Below, one piece after another: positions 1-7,658 of a stretch of DNA of 13,915 nt. The first letter of the stretch is position 1. Every line of letters starts with the position of its first letter. This DNA comes from UBA5078 sp963977405 (GTDB lineage Bacteria; Pseudomonadota; Gammaproteobacteria; Pseudomonadales; Pseudohongiellaceae): positions 1 to 13,915 of the forward strand of contig CAXBOY010000079.1 of assembly GCA_963977405.1 (NCBI GenBank), in the 5' to 3' direction. A model generated the notes under the pieces. The model worked only from the letters and a program-made list of their open reading frames with translations. It was not told the DNA's origin and made no database searches. Both the position numbers and the translations under genes were made by a program.

Positions 1-3000
1 CGCGGTCGACATGATGCTAAGGAGGCCATTGCCCAGCTCTAGCGCCTGATCCATGAGGCTCGCCAGAGCCACCTCGTTGCGAGGCGTGACTTTTACAGTG
101 CCGATCAGAATCTCGATGTCGTGTTCCTTATAGCGATCGAGCACAGGCCAGGGGGCACTCGTCACTAATTGGCCATCTACGCGCAGTTGCTCATAACCAC
201 GGGCAGCCGCCCAAGCGGCCAGCTCCTTATAGATGCCCTTGCGGCCAACAACCATAGGCGCTAGCACATGGATTTCCTTGCCACGCGCCGCCTTGAGTAT
301 GCGCGCTAATATCTGATCGCGAGTCTGCGGTGCGATGGCCTCGTCGCAGGTCGGACAATACTGCGTACCCAATTTAACGAACAGAAGGCGCAGGAAGTGA
401 TAGATCTCGGTCAGCGTGGCGACGGTACTCTTGCGGCCGCCGCGACTGGTGCGCTGTTCGATGGCGACGGTGGGCGGGATGCCGTGGATCGCATCGACAT
501 CGGGCCGGGTGGCAGGTTGCACAAATTGTCGCGCATAGGCATTCAAGGACTCTAGATAACGCCGCTGCCCCTCGCCGAAGACAATGTCGAAGGCCAGCGT
601 ACTCTTGCCGCTGCCACTCACGCCGGTGATCACCGTGAACTTATTCCAGGGGATGTCCACGTCGATATTCTTGAGATTGTGTTCGCGAGCGTGGTGAATC
701 TGAATCGCCTGCTTCATCTTCTGGATGGGGTCGGCGCTGCTGTTGGCGATGACGGGGAGTGCCGCGCCCGAACGCACGCGGGTCAGTTCTGCCTCATACT
801 CTTGTAGCGCGATGGCGGTGAGTCCCTTGCCTTCGCGCAGGAAGTCTTCTGGGCTACCCTCGGCCACGAGTGTGCCGCCCTTGTCGCCGCCCTCGGGGCC
901 GATATCGATCAACCAGTCTGCCGCGCGAATCACGTCGAGATTATGCTCGATGATTAGCAGAGAGTGTCCGGCATCCAAGAGCTTGCGGAAGGCCTTCATT
1001 AATACGCTGATGTCGTGGAAGTGCAGCCCAGTAGTGGGCTCGTCGAATAAGAACAATAGGCCCTTTGCTGCGACGCCTGTCTTGCGTTTCTTCTTCGCCG
1101 CGGCCACTTGCTCCTGCGCCACGGCGGCGAGGTGCCCAGCCAACTTCAGGCGCTGTGCTTCGCCGCCACTCAGGGTGGGCACGGCTTGGCCGAGCTGCAC
1201 ATATTGCAGCCCGACATCGAGCAAAGGTTGCAGGCAGGTGAGCACCGCTTCGTCGTCGGCATAGAATGCCAAGGCTTCGGAGACCGTCATGGCGAGAATA
1301 TCGGCGATGCTCTTGCGCCCCGGCGTGGCACCGGAGACACGCACGTCGAGAATCTCGCGGCGATAGCGTTTGCCATTGCACTCCGAGCAGCGCAGATAGA
1401 CGTCGCTGAGGAACTGCATCTCGACATGTTCGAAGCCATTGCCCGAGCAGCTCGGGCAGCGGCCATTGCCGGCGTTGAAGCTGAAGCTGCCGATGGTATA
1501 GCTACGCTCCTTCGCCAATGGCTCAGCGATGAAGCGCTGGCGGATCACGTCGAAGGCGCCAACATAGGTGGCGGGAATGGAACGAGTGGTTTTGCCGATG
1601 GGGCTCTGGTCGACCAGTATCACATCGTCCACCTGCTCGAGGCCGCCAATTTTCCTATGCTCGCCAGGCGCCTCGGTAGCGCGACCAAGCTGTTTGCAGG
1701 CGGCGCGGTAGAGCACTGTGTGCATCAGGGTAGACTTGCCAGACCCGCTAACGCCGGTTAGGCAGACTAGTTTGCCGAGGGGCACGCTAACGCTAAGATC
1801 GCGCAGATTGTTCTCCTCCGCGCCTTCGATGACGATGTTGCGTTCGGACACTGCAGCCGTAGCTTTGCTCACCGCATAGCTTGCCGAGGCATCCGCAACC
1901 GCGCGTTGTTCCGGCACCGGCTCTGCTAACAATAGGTCCAGCACGCTGCGCTGTCCGTTAAGATACTGAGCGGTCAAATTGTCTCTCTTGCGTAGCAACT
2001 GCGCAGGCGTGCCCATGAAGCGAATCTCGCCGCCGTCTTTTCCCGGCCCCGGGCCAATGTCGATCACGAGGTCCGCGGCCAGCATTACCTGGGGGTCATG
2101 TTCCACTACTAACAATGTATTCCCGGCATCGCGTAGGCGATGCAGAATCTGAATCATGCGGCTCATGTCGCGGGAGTGCAGCCCGATGCTCGGCTCGTCC
2201 AGCACGAACAAAGTGTTGACTAGGGAGGTGCCCAGCGCCGTAGTCAGATTGATGCGCTGCACCTCGCCGCCACTGAGTGTGCGCGATTGACGATCGAGGG
2301 TCAGGTAGCCCAGGCCCACGTCGAGCAGGAAGGTAAGCCGCGAGCGAATCTCCGTAAGTAGAAGAATGGTGGCCTCGTCTAGGGCGGAGCCCTCTTTGCG
2401 TTTCTCCGCGGCCAAAGCCTCGAAGAAGTTGGCGCAGTGTTCCAGCGAAAGCGTCATCACTTCGTGAAGATTGAGATCCTGTGCCGTCTTGCCGCTGCCC
2501 GCGTGTAGTCGCCACCACTGGCTCTCCGCCTTCAGGCGCGTGCCATGGCACGCGGGGCATTCCGTATAGGCCCGGTACTTGGAGAGCAAGACGCGGATGT
2601 GCATCTTATAGGCCTTAGTCTCCAGCCAATTGAAGTAGCCGCGCACGCCATACCAGTGGCCATCCTGTGCGGAACCTTCGCCCTCTAGCACCCATTCTTT
2701 CTGTGCCTTTTTCAGTTTATGCCACGGCACGTCGATCGGAATCTTATTCTTCTTAGCGTGCTTAACGAGATCGACCTGGCACTCTTTGAAGCTCGGAGTC
2801 TGCCAAGGCCGAACCGCACCTTCCCCCAGCGTCTTGTTCTCGTCGGGGATCACGAGCCCGAAGTCCACCCCAATGATGCGGCCGAAGCCGCGGCAACTCT
2901 CGCAGGCACCGATGGGAGAGTTGAACGAGAATAGTGCGGGTACCGGCTCCGAAAACTCGACATCACAGTCGGGGCAGTGGTGATGAGTGGAGTAGCGCAG

Positions 3001-3762
3001 GGCAGGGCCATCGGCCTCCTCGGCATCGCGCATCGGGTAGACCAAGACGCGGCCATTGCCATGATGCAGCGCCATCTCCAGGGCCTCGCCTAAACGCTCG
3101 CGATGCTCGGGCGTGAAGCGCAGGCGGTCCTGCACGGCCTCGACCACATCGCCATTGCGCGACTGAATGCGGGTATAACCCTGCTGCGCGAGCAGCTGCA
3201 CGATCTCCTCTTCCTTGAAATTGTGGGGCACCTTTATGGGCAGGCAAACATGGATGCGTTGCCCCTCGGTGAGCCTCGCCTGCAGATCCGCCACGATGCT
3301 CTGGGGCGTGTCCTTATGCACGGGCCGCGCACAGTGGGGGCAGTGCAGGGTGGCAAGGCGGGCGAAGGCGAGTTTTAAATAATCATTTAGCTCGGTCATC
3401 GTGCCCACGGTAGAGCGAGATGTGCGCACGGGGTTGCTCTGGTCGATGGCGATTGCGGGCGGGATGCCCTGCACATTGTCTACTGCCGGCTTGTCCATGC
3501 GGTCGAGGAACTGCCGCGCATAGGCGGAGAAGGTCTCCACGTAGCGCCGCTGTCCCTCGGCATAGATTGTGTCGAATGCCAGTGTCGATTTTCCCGAGCC
3601 ACTCACACCAGTCACCACGATGAGTTTGCCGGTTGGCAGGCTAAGGCTCAGGTTCTTCAAATTGTTCTGTCGCGCGCCGGTGATAACGATGCTGTCGTTA
3701 TTAGTACTGTTCTTAATGGCGGCTTTCCTAGGGCGGGCGGGGCTGCTCTTCTGGGCGGTCAT
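1..3762 (-). CDS. uvrA: Tandem-fused UvrA, excinuclease ABC subunit A (C-terminus beyond window edge)
   Basis: DNA-damage recognition ATPase of nucleotide excision repair, acting in the cytoplasm with UvrB and UvrC. Reading from the ATG at 3762, 1254 codons stay open to base 1. Residues 1 to about 1005 form one whole UvrA. ABC1 has Walker A GVSGSGKST at 52-60, signature LSGGE at 496-500 and Walker B LDEP at 521-524. ABC2 has Walker A at 670-678, LSGGE at 864-868 and DEP at 907-909. Cys pairs of the zinc modules are visible, including CPSC and CSEC at about 769-800. After a linker, a second UvrA starts near residue 1016 with a third Walker A at 1047-1055, the sequence GEGQRRYLESLNAYARQF and its own UvrB-binding-like domain. 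Normal UvrA is about 940 residues; fused double UvrAs of about 1,800 residues are known in chlamydiae. An in-frame TGA lies at 3777-3775, so the only alternative start is TTG at 3768. The SD is weak. A LexA box lies just upstream. Confidence 0.95.
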   Translation of the reverse strand, partial: MTAQKSSPARPRKAAIKNSTNNDSIVITGARQNNLKNLSLSLPTGKLIVVTGVSGSGKSTLAFDTIYAEGQRRYVETFSAYARQFLDRMDKPAVDNVQGIPPAIAIDQSNPVRTSRSTVGTMTELNDYLKLAFARLATLHCPHCARPVHKDTPQSIVADLQARLTEGQRIHVCLPIKVPHNFKEEEIVQLLAQQGYTRIQSRNGDVVEAVQDRLRFTPEHRERLGEALEMALHHGNGRVLVYPMRDAEEADGPALRYSTHHHCPDCDVEFSEPVPALFSFNSPIGACESCRGFGRIIGVDFGLVIPDENKTLGEGAVRPWQTPSFKECQVDLVKHAKKNKIPIDVPWHKLKKAQKEWVLEGEGSAQDGHWYGVRGYFNWLETKAYKMHIRVLLSKYRAYTECPACHGTRLKAESQWWRLHAGSGKTAQDLNLHEVMTLSLEHCANFFEALAAEKRKEGSALDEATILLLTEIRSRLTFLLDVGLGYLTLDRQSRTLSGGEVQRINLTTALGTSLVNTLFVLDEPSIGLHSRDMSRMIQILHRLRDAGNTLLVVEHDPQVMLAADLVIDIGPGPGKDGGEIRFMGTPAQLLRKRDNLTAQYLNGQRSVLDLLLAEPVPEQRAVADASASYAVSKATAAVSERNIVIEGAEENNLRDLSVSVPLGKLVCLTGVSGSGKSTLMHTVLYRAACKQLGRATEAPGEHRKIGGLEQVDDVILVDQSPIGKTTRSIPATYVGAFDVIRQRFIAEPLAKERSYTIGSFSFNAGNGRCPSCSGNGFEHVEMQFLSDVYLRCSECNGKRYRREILDVRVSGATPGRKSIADILAMTVSEALAFYADDEAVLTCLQPLLDVGLQYVQLGQAVPTLSGGEAQRLKLAGHLAAVAQEQVAAAKKKRKTGVAAKGLLFLFDEPTTGLHFHDISVLMKAFRKLLDAGHSLLIIEHNLDVIRAADWLIDIGPEGGDKGGTLVAEGSPEDFLREGKGLTAIALQEYEAELTRVRSGAALPVIANSSADPIQKMKQAIQIHHAREHNLKNIDVDIPWNKFTVITGVSGSGKSTLAFDIVFGEGQRRYLESLNAYARQFVQPATRPDVDAIHGIPPTVAIEQRTSRGGRKSTVATLTEIYHFLRLLFVKLGTQYCPTCDEAIAPQTRDQILARILKAARGKEIHVLAPMVVGRKGIYKELAAWAAARGYEQLRVDGQLVTSAPWPVLDRYKEHDIEILIGTVKVTPRNEVALASLMDQALELGNGLLSIMSTA

Positions 3763-3786
3763 GGGCAATTCATCTCAAGTGGAGTG

Positions 3787-3802
3787 CTGTATTAATATAC
3801 AG
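3787..3802 (-). promoter_or_regulatory. LexA (SOS) box upstream of tandem uvrA
   Basis: The sequence CTGTATTAATATACAG is a perfect 16-bp palindrome. It fits the gammaproteobacterial LexA consensus CTGT-N8-ACAG with an AT-only centre, and the outer TA at 3803-3804 also fits the longer E. coli consensus. It begins 25 bp upstream of the uvrA ATG and overlaps the likely minus-strand -10 region, the usual position for repression. By inference the tandem uvrA belongs to the SOS regulon and is released when RecA triggers LexA self-cleavage. The next gene in the other direction starts almost 270 bp away, so control of that gene is less likely. Confidence 0.9.
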
Positions 3803-3823
3803 TAATACGCTTACTTCTTACAA
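3794..3823 (-). promoter_or_regulatory. Candidate sigma70 promoter of uvrA
   Basis: On the minus strand, TTGTAA (3823-3818) and TATATT (3799-3794) are separated by 18 bp and resemble -35 and -10 hexamers. The -10 candidate lies inside the LexA palindrome, which would explain repression by occlusion. An alternative pair, TTGAAA followed by TATTAC, has 19-bp spacing. The call rests on hexamer resemblance only. Confidence 0.4.
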
Positions 3824-4070
3824 TAATTTCAACCTGTCTAAACCAATTGCGTTAATTCGCCAACTAATGAAGAAAAGAACGAACTAACTTTTAGAAAATC
3901 CTGAGTCATTATTTTTAAACATATTAAAAACAATGGCTTAGATGATAAATAAAAGTTGGCGCAGTTTGTGCTAAATCCTCTGCATATGAGGAGAAGCCAC
4001 AGAGCTTCGCACGTTCGCTAACGACAATCATCATTATTTGAGCATTAACAACATTCGGAGAAACACCATA
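3805..4070. other. AT-rich divergent intergenic region
   Basis: No coding region is apparent. The stretch is much richer in A and T than the flanking genes. Two small hairpins could form in the leader of the plus-strand gene: TCCTC/GAGGA around 3977-3993 and GAAGC/GCTTC around 3994-4009. A poor promoter candidate for the plus-strand gene (TTAAAA, 16 bp, TAAATA) lies around 3926-3953. GGAG at 4057-4060 is the ribosome binding site of the next gene. Confidence 0.4.
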
Positions 4071-4838
4071 ATGCAAAACACGAAAACAAAGAAAGGCCTG
4101 TTCAATACGAAGACTTTCACGCTAGCGGGCTCCTTCGCCATGCTGCTGTTACCCGTCGTGGTTCTGGCCGACAACTGCGTTTACCAGGAAGAAATCGCGT
4201 TTACCGTGCCAAGCACTAATATCGCCACTGTCGATGTCAGCGCCGGTGCTGGTTCACTGAACGTCTCTAGTACGCCGAGTACGCGTGAGATTAGTGTAGT
4301 CGCAACGGTATGTACTAGCCGCAAGAGTGGCTTAGAGGGCATGGGCATCCAACACTTAGTGCAAGGTGATACGCAGTATCTCTGGACTAAGATTCCTGAA
4401 GACGACAGAAGAAGTTTAGTTTCCAGTGGCTATCGCTTCATACACTTGGATGTGACAGTGCCAGCGGGTATGCCAGTGAACATCAAAGATGGCAGCGGTG
4501 AACTCACTGTCAGTGGCACTGGCGATCTTAATCTTGTCGATGGTTCCGGCGCAGCGCATATCTTCGCGATTGCGGGCAGCGTGAAAGTGAAGGACGGCTC
4601 GGGCGAGTTGACCATAGAGGACGTGCAAGGCGCGGTCGATGTTGACGACGGCTCTGGCGGGATCGACATCGTAAAAGTGGCAGGTTCTGTCACCGTGCGC
4701 GATGGCTCTGGCGACATCGATGTGCGTGATGTGCAACTAGAGGTCAGCATTCTCGAAGACGGTTCGGGCGATGTGAACATCGACCAAAGCAATCGCGCAG
4801 CTCGCGCGGCGACGCAGGTATCGACGAATCTGGAATGA
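4071..4838 (+). CDS. Exported DGSG-repeat beta-solenoid protein (DUF4097-like)
   Basis: A 255-residue protein of unknown function. A Sec signal peptide is evident: a basic N-terminus (KTKKG), a hydrophobic stretch at about 17-32, and a signal peptidase I site after VLA33. Cys36 is not in a lipobox, so this is probably soluble periplasmic or secreted. The mature part has Cys36 and Cys81, a possible disulphide. It then has six beta-rich coils, each with a DGSG turn at residues 140, 157, 175, 193, 211 and 230 (period 17-19). This resembles the DUF4097 putative-adhesin family, whose members form right-handed beta-helices. I preferred the ATG at 4071 because GGAG sits 10 bp upstream; a TTG at 4038 would add 11 residues that spoil the signal peptide. 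A structural or envelope role is inference. No enzymatic motif is visible. Confidence 0.8.
   Translation: MQNTKTKKGLFNTKTFTLAGSFAMLLLPVVVLADNCVYQEEIAFTVPSTNIATVDVSAGAGSLNVSSTPSTREISVVATVCTSRKSGLEGMGIQHLVQGDTQYLWTKIPEDDRRSLVSSGYRFIHLDVTVPAGMPVNIKDGSGELTVSGTGDLNLVDGSGAAHIFAIAGSVKVKDGSGELTIEDVQGAVDVDDGSGGIDIVKVAGSVTVRDGSGDIDVRDVQLEVSILEDGSGDVNIDQSNRAARAATQVSTNLE
4488..4769 (+). repeat. Six coding repeats with DGSG turns
   Basis: Six copies of a coil of 17-19 residues, pattern V-x-DGSG-(E/D/G)-(L/I)-x-(I/V). Codons for the invariant DGSG vary between copies (GGC AGC, GGT TCC, GGC TCG, GGC TCT, GGT TCG). The repeat is therefore conserved as protein and is not a recent DNA duplication. Confidence 0.85.
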
Positions 4839-4850
4839 TTTGCCGATAAA

Positions 4851-4879
4851 GCCTAGGCGTGGTGCTTACGCTCCTAGGC
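4851..4879 (+). terminator. Inverted repeat after the DGSG-protein gene
   Basis: GCCTAGG (4851-4857) and CCTAGGC (4873-4879) are perfect 7-bp arms. CGT/ACG can pair inside them after a two-base bulge, leaving a GGTGCTT loop. It starts 13 bp after the stop codon. There is no T-run behind it, so it may only be a pause or RNA-stabilising hairpin. Confidence 0.4.
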
Positions 4880-4930
4880 CTGAGCTGCTAACATCAGCGG
4901 CCTAAAATCTCCCCCGATTGCGGTTCGCTG

Positions 4931-5638
4931 ATGGAAGTTCTACTCGCTTGCATAGTAATAGTGATCGGCGCCTTCGTGCAGACTGCCATCGGCTTTGGCC
5001 TAGCAGTTATCGCGGCGCCGCTTCTCTTCTTTATCGACCCCCTCTATGTGCCCGCACCCATCACCATGTGTGCCTTGGTGCTCTCGGTCTTCAACGTCTA
5101 TAGCTATCGTGGTCACGTGTCTTTTCGTGGCTTGGGCAATGCCATCATCGGCCGTATTCCCGGCTCATTAAGTGGCGGGGCGCTGCTGCTGTGGATCGAT
5201 AAAGACTGGTTGGCGCTGTGGATCGGTTTGAGTGTGCTCGGGGCGGTGGGCGTAAGCCTAACGTCTTTGCGTTGGCAACCCACGCCGGGGCGGATGATGT
5301 TCGCGGGCTTCATGTCGGGCTTCATGGGCACTAGCTCTTCGATAGGTGGGCCGCCCATGGCCTTGCTCTGGCAGCATCAGGAAGTGAACCTTGTGCGCGC
5401 GAATTTGGCGGCGTTCTTCGTGGTGAGCTGTTTGATGTCCTTAGCCGTGCTTGCGCCAATCGGACAGTTTGGGATGGAGCAGATCATGCTTGGCTTGCCG
5501 CTGTTGCCGGCCACCTTCGTTGGCTTTCTCATTGCGCGGCGCAGCATGCGCCAAGTGCCACACCGGCAACTGCGCATCGCGTCTCTTACGCTGTGCTCAA
5601 TAGCCGGTGCGGCGGCGGTACTGTCGTTCTGGTTCTAA
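4931..5638 (+). CDS. TauE/SafE (TSUP) family membrane permease
   Basis: A 235-residue integral inner-membrane protein with about seven or eight hydrophobic helices. Both family half-repeats are visible: QTAIGFGLAVIAAP at residues 17-30 and GTSSSIGGPPMALL at 133-146, each a Gly-rich re-entrant motif followed by Pro. The family exports or imports small anions such as sulfite, sulfoacetate or taurine-derived organosulfur compounds; the substrate here cannot be read from sequence. No clear Shine-Dalgarno precedes the ATG, and no other in-frame start is near. It follows the DGSG gene by 92 bp across a hairpin, so co-transcription is uncertain. Its stop overlaps by 4 bp the stop of the convergent acyl-CoA dehydrogenase gene. 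Confidence 0.88.
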   Translation: MEVLLACIVIVIGAFVQTAIGFGLAVIAAPLLFFIDPLYVPAPITMCALVLSVFNVYSYRGHVSFRGLGNAIIGRIPGSLSGGALLLWIDKDWLALWIGLSVLGAVGVSLTSLRWQPTPGRMMFAGFMSGFMGTSSSIGGPPMALLWQHQEVNLVRANLAAFFVVSCLMSLAVLAPIGQFGMEQIMLGLPLLPATFVGFLIARRSMRQVPHRQLRIASLTLCSIAGAAAVLSFWF

Positions 5639-7416
5639 AGCGGGGCGCTAAACTCCGGCAGGGTTTCTACTCCTGCGCGTATGCTCACCTCTAATGCCAA
5701 GGTGCGTGGCAGAAGGCGCTCGAAATAGAAACGCGCGGTGTTTAGCTTCTCTTGGTAGAAGTTTGCCTCTGCCTCACTCGGGCTCTTCTCTAGGGCTGCG
5801 GTAGCCGCAAGAGCGGACTGCGCCCATGTCCAAGCCAGCACGCTATAACCAGAGAACATTAGATAGTCGTAGGCTGCTGCGTTCACTTCGTCAGGATTCT
5901 TCATCGCCTTCATTCCCAACTCGGTAGTCAGCTCTACCCACTTCTGCATCTGTGTCTGCAGGGTTCCAGCGTAGGGGCTCTCCGGATGCTGCTTGCAGAA
6001 ACCCAATACGAGTTTCACGAAGGGCTCTAAGGCCTTGCCGCGACTCGACAGGATCTTGCGACCCAGAAGGTCGAGCCCTTGAATGCCCGTCGTGCCCTCG
6101 TAGATCGAGGTGATGCGCGCGTCTCTGAAATGCTGCTCTTGGCGCCATTCACGAATATAGCCGTGGCCGCCGAATACCTGAATGCCATAGCTGGTGGCCT
6201 CCATGCACACTTCCGAGAGGAAGCCCTTTGCGATAGGAGTCATGAGCGACAGCAAAGCCTCCGCCATCTCCCGTTCCTGCTCGCTCTCACTATAGCGCTC
6301 GCGGTCTGTCTGGATAGAGAGGAAATAACTCAGCGCACGGCCGCCCTCGCCGAAGGCTTTCTGTGTGAGCAGCATGCGGCGCACATCGGGGTGCACGATG
6401 ATGGGGTCTGCCGCTGCCTCGGGGTTCTCCCGAACGGTGCCACGGAACTGCACGCGGTCGCGCGCATATTCTAGAGCGCTCTGGTGAGAGGCCTCGATCT
6501 GTGCAAGAGCCTGTTGGGCAACGCCCATGCGCGACTCGTTGATGAAGGTGAACATGCAGCTCATGCCCTTATGGGGCGGGCTAATCAAATAGCCTTTGGC
6601 CTCGTCGAAGTTGATAACACAGGTTGCGTTGCCGTGAATGCCCATCTTGTGTTCGATAGAGCCACAACGCACATTATTGCGCTCGGCCACTTCGCCACTG
6701 TCTGTGACATTGAACTTAGGGACTATAAAGAGTGAGATACCCTTGATGCCGGGTGGAGCATCGGGCAGACGTGCTAACACGATATGCACAATGTTCTTAG
6801 TAAGGTCGTGCTCGCCGGAGGAGATGAAGATCTTGCTGCCGGAGATCTTATAAGTGCCATCGTCCTGGGGCAGCGCCTTGCTGCGCAACAGGCCAAGGTC
6901 GGAGCCACAATGGGCCTCGGTAAGACACATGGTGGCGGACCATTGCCCTTCGATAAGGCGGGGTAGAAAACGCGCCTTCAACTCTTCGCTGGCGTGGGCG
7001 GCGATGGTTTGGATGCCCCCCATACTTAAGCCCGGGTACATGGTCCATGCATGGTTGGCCGTGGCATGAATCTCCATGCAAAAGCCACCCAATGACGCAG
7101 GCAGGCCTTGGCCACCCAATTCGACGGGCATAGACAGGCTAGTCCAGCCATTGGCGATGTATTCGTTGTAGGCCTCTTTGAAACCGGGCGGCGTAGTGAC
7201 TTCGCCATCTTCCCATTTACAGCCTATTTCATCTCCCGTGCCATCGATTGGCGCGAGTACGTCTTCGGCAAACTGCGCGGCGCTCTGAAGAATGGCCTCG
7301 ACTATGTCGGGCGTTGCCTCTCGCCCTTGTGGAAAACTAGCGTAGTGCGAAGTAAAGTCTAAGACTTCCTCCATTTGGAACTTCATATCTCGTAATGGTG
7401 CTCGATACTGCGACAT
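5635..7416 (-). CDS. Large acyl-CoA dehydrogenase (FadE/DmdC-like)
   Basis: A 593-residue FAD-dependent acyl-CoA dehydrogenase that would introduce the alpha-beta double bond in an acyl-CoA and pass electrons to ETF. Order of parts: a short N-terminal extension (1-35); an all-helical domain; a beta-domain with MCLTEAHCGSD (163-173) and ISGSKIFISSGEHD (191-204), which line FAD and substrate; a helical domain with QVFGGHGYIRE (413-423); and SIYEGTTGIQ (437-446), where Glu440 is the likely catalytic base. A C-terminal helical extension of about 130 residues follows. This length and extension are typical of the class that includes 3-methylmercaptopropionyl-CoA dehydrogenase DmdC and several medium/long-chain enzymes, so substrate is open. 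AAAGGGGG precedes the ATG at good spacing. The divergent TetR gene suggests local control. Confidence 0.92.
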   Translation of the reverse strand: MSQYRAPLRDMKFQMEEVLDFTSHYASFPQGREATPDIVEAILQSAAQFAEDVLAPIDGTGDEIGCKWEDGEVTTPPGFKEAYNEYIANGWTSLSMPVELGGQGLPASLGGFCMEIHATANHAWTMYPGLSMGGIQTIAAHASEELKARFLPRLIEGQWSATMCLTEAHCGSDLGLLRSKALPQDDGTYKISGSKIFISSGEHDLTKNIVHIVLARLPDAPPGIKGISLFIVPKFNVTDSGEVAERNNVRCGSIEHKMGIHGNATCVINFDEAKGYLISPPHKGMSCMFTFINESRMGVAQQALAQIEASHQSALEYARDRVQFRGTVRENPEAAADPIIVHPDVRRMLLTQKAFGEGGRALSYFLSIQTDRERYSESEQEREMAEALLSLMTPIAKGFLSEVCMEATSYGIQVFGGHGYIREWRQEQHFRDARITSIYEGTTGIQGLDLLGRKILSSRGKALEPFVKLVLGFCKQHPESPYAGTLQTQMQKWVELTTELGMKAMKNPDEVNAAAYDYLMFSGYSVLAWTWAQSALAATAALEKSPSEAEANFYQEKLNTARFYFERLLPRTLALEVSIRAGVETLPEFSAPL

Positions 7417-7457
7417 TGACGATTACCCCCTTTCATTGATGTACCGTCGTAAAAATG

Positions 7458-7478
7458 GCTGCATCCTTTCCTTGCAGC
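7458..7478. promoter_or_regulatory. Spaced palindrome GCTGCA-N9-TGCAGC, candidate operator
   Basis: Perfect 6-bp arms separated by 9 bp, lying 42 bp upstream of the acyl-CoA dehydrogenase start in the spacer shared with the TetR-family gene. Divergent TetR regulators commonly bind a palindrome in such a spacer. It could equally be a leader hairpin. No protein-binding evidence is available. Confidence 0.35.
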
Positions 7479-7573
7479 GCTAGGCAGAGCATAGCATGGA
7501 AAAATTACTACTTGCTGCCACGCGAGAAGGATAGAATCGGGTATAATTGCGCCGCTTTTTTTGAATTTCACTT

Positions 7574-7616
7574 TTGCTTTACACTATTGCTACACACTCG
7601 GTTGCTTCACACTCGG
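7574..7616 (+). repeat. Short tandem repeats ahead of the TetR-family gene
   Basis: Two adjacent 15-bp units, TTGCTACACACTCGG (7587-7601) and TTGCTTCACACTCGG (7602-7616), differ at one base. They are preceded by a degenerate unit TTGCTTTACACTA (7574-7586). The array ends 42 bp before the regulator's ATG, where its -35 region would be. The last unit with the next bases contains a small ACAC-TCG-GTGT palindrome. It may be a multi-site operator. Nearby TATAAT (7542-7547) and TAAAAT (7623-7628) are possible -10 elements without good -35 partners. Confidence 0.45.
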
Positions 7617-7658
7617 TGTTTTTAAAATAGTGGGCTTATCGACGGGGTAATAACAATA

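Noticed and set aside
2096..2560. Open frames of 150-217 codons inside the uvrA region, on both strands (also 725-1264, 941-1381 and 1108-1761).
   Set aside because: They overlap the well-supported UvrA frame with its motifs in register throughout, and their translations lack recognisable domains and are rich in Arg/Ala/Pro as expected for antisense or shifted GC-rich coding DNA.
4416..4792. Repetitive antisense frames opposite the DGSG gene, with PEPS-type repeats.
   Set aside because: They are simple reflections of the DGSG codons on the other strand, without a convincing ribosome binding site.
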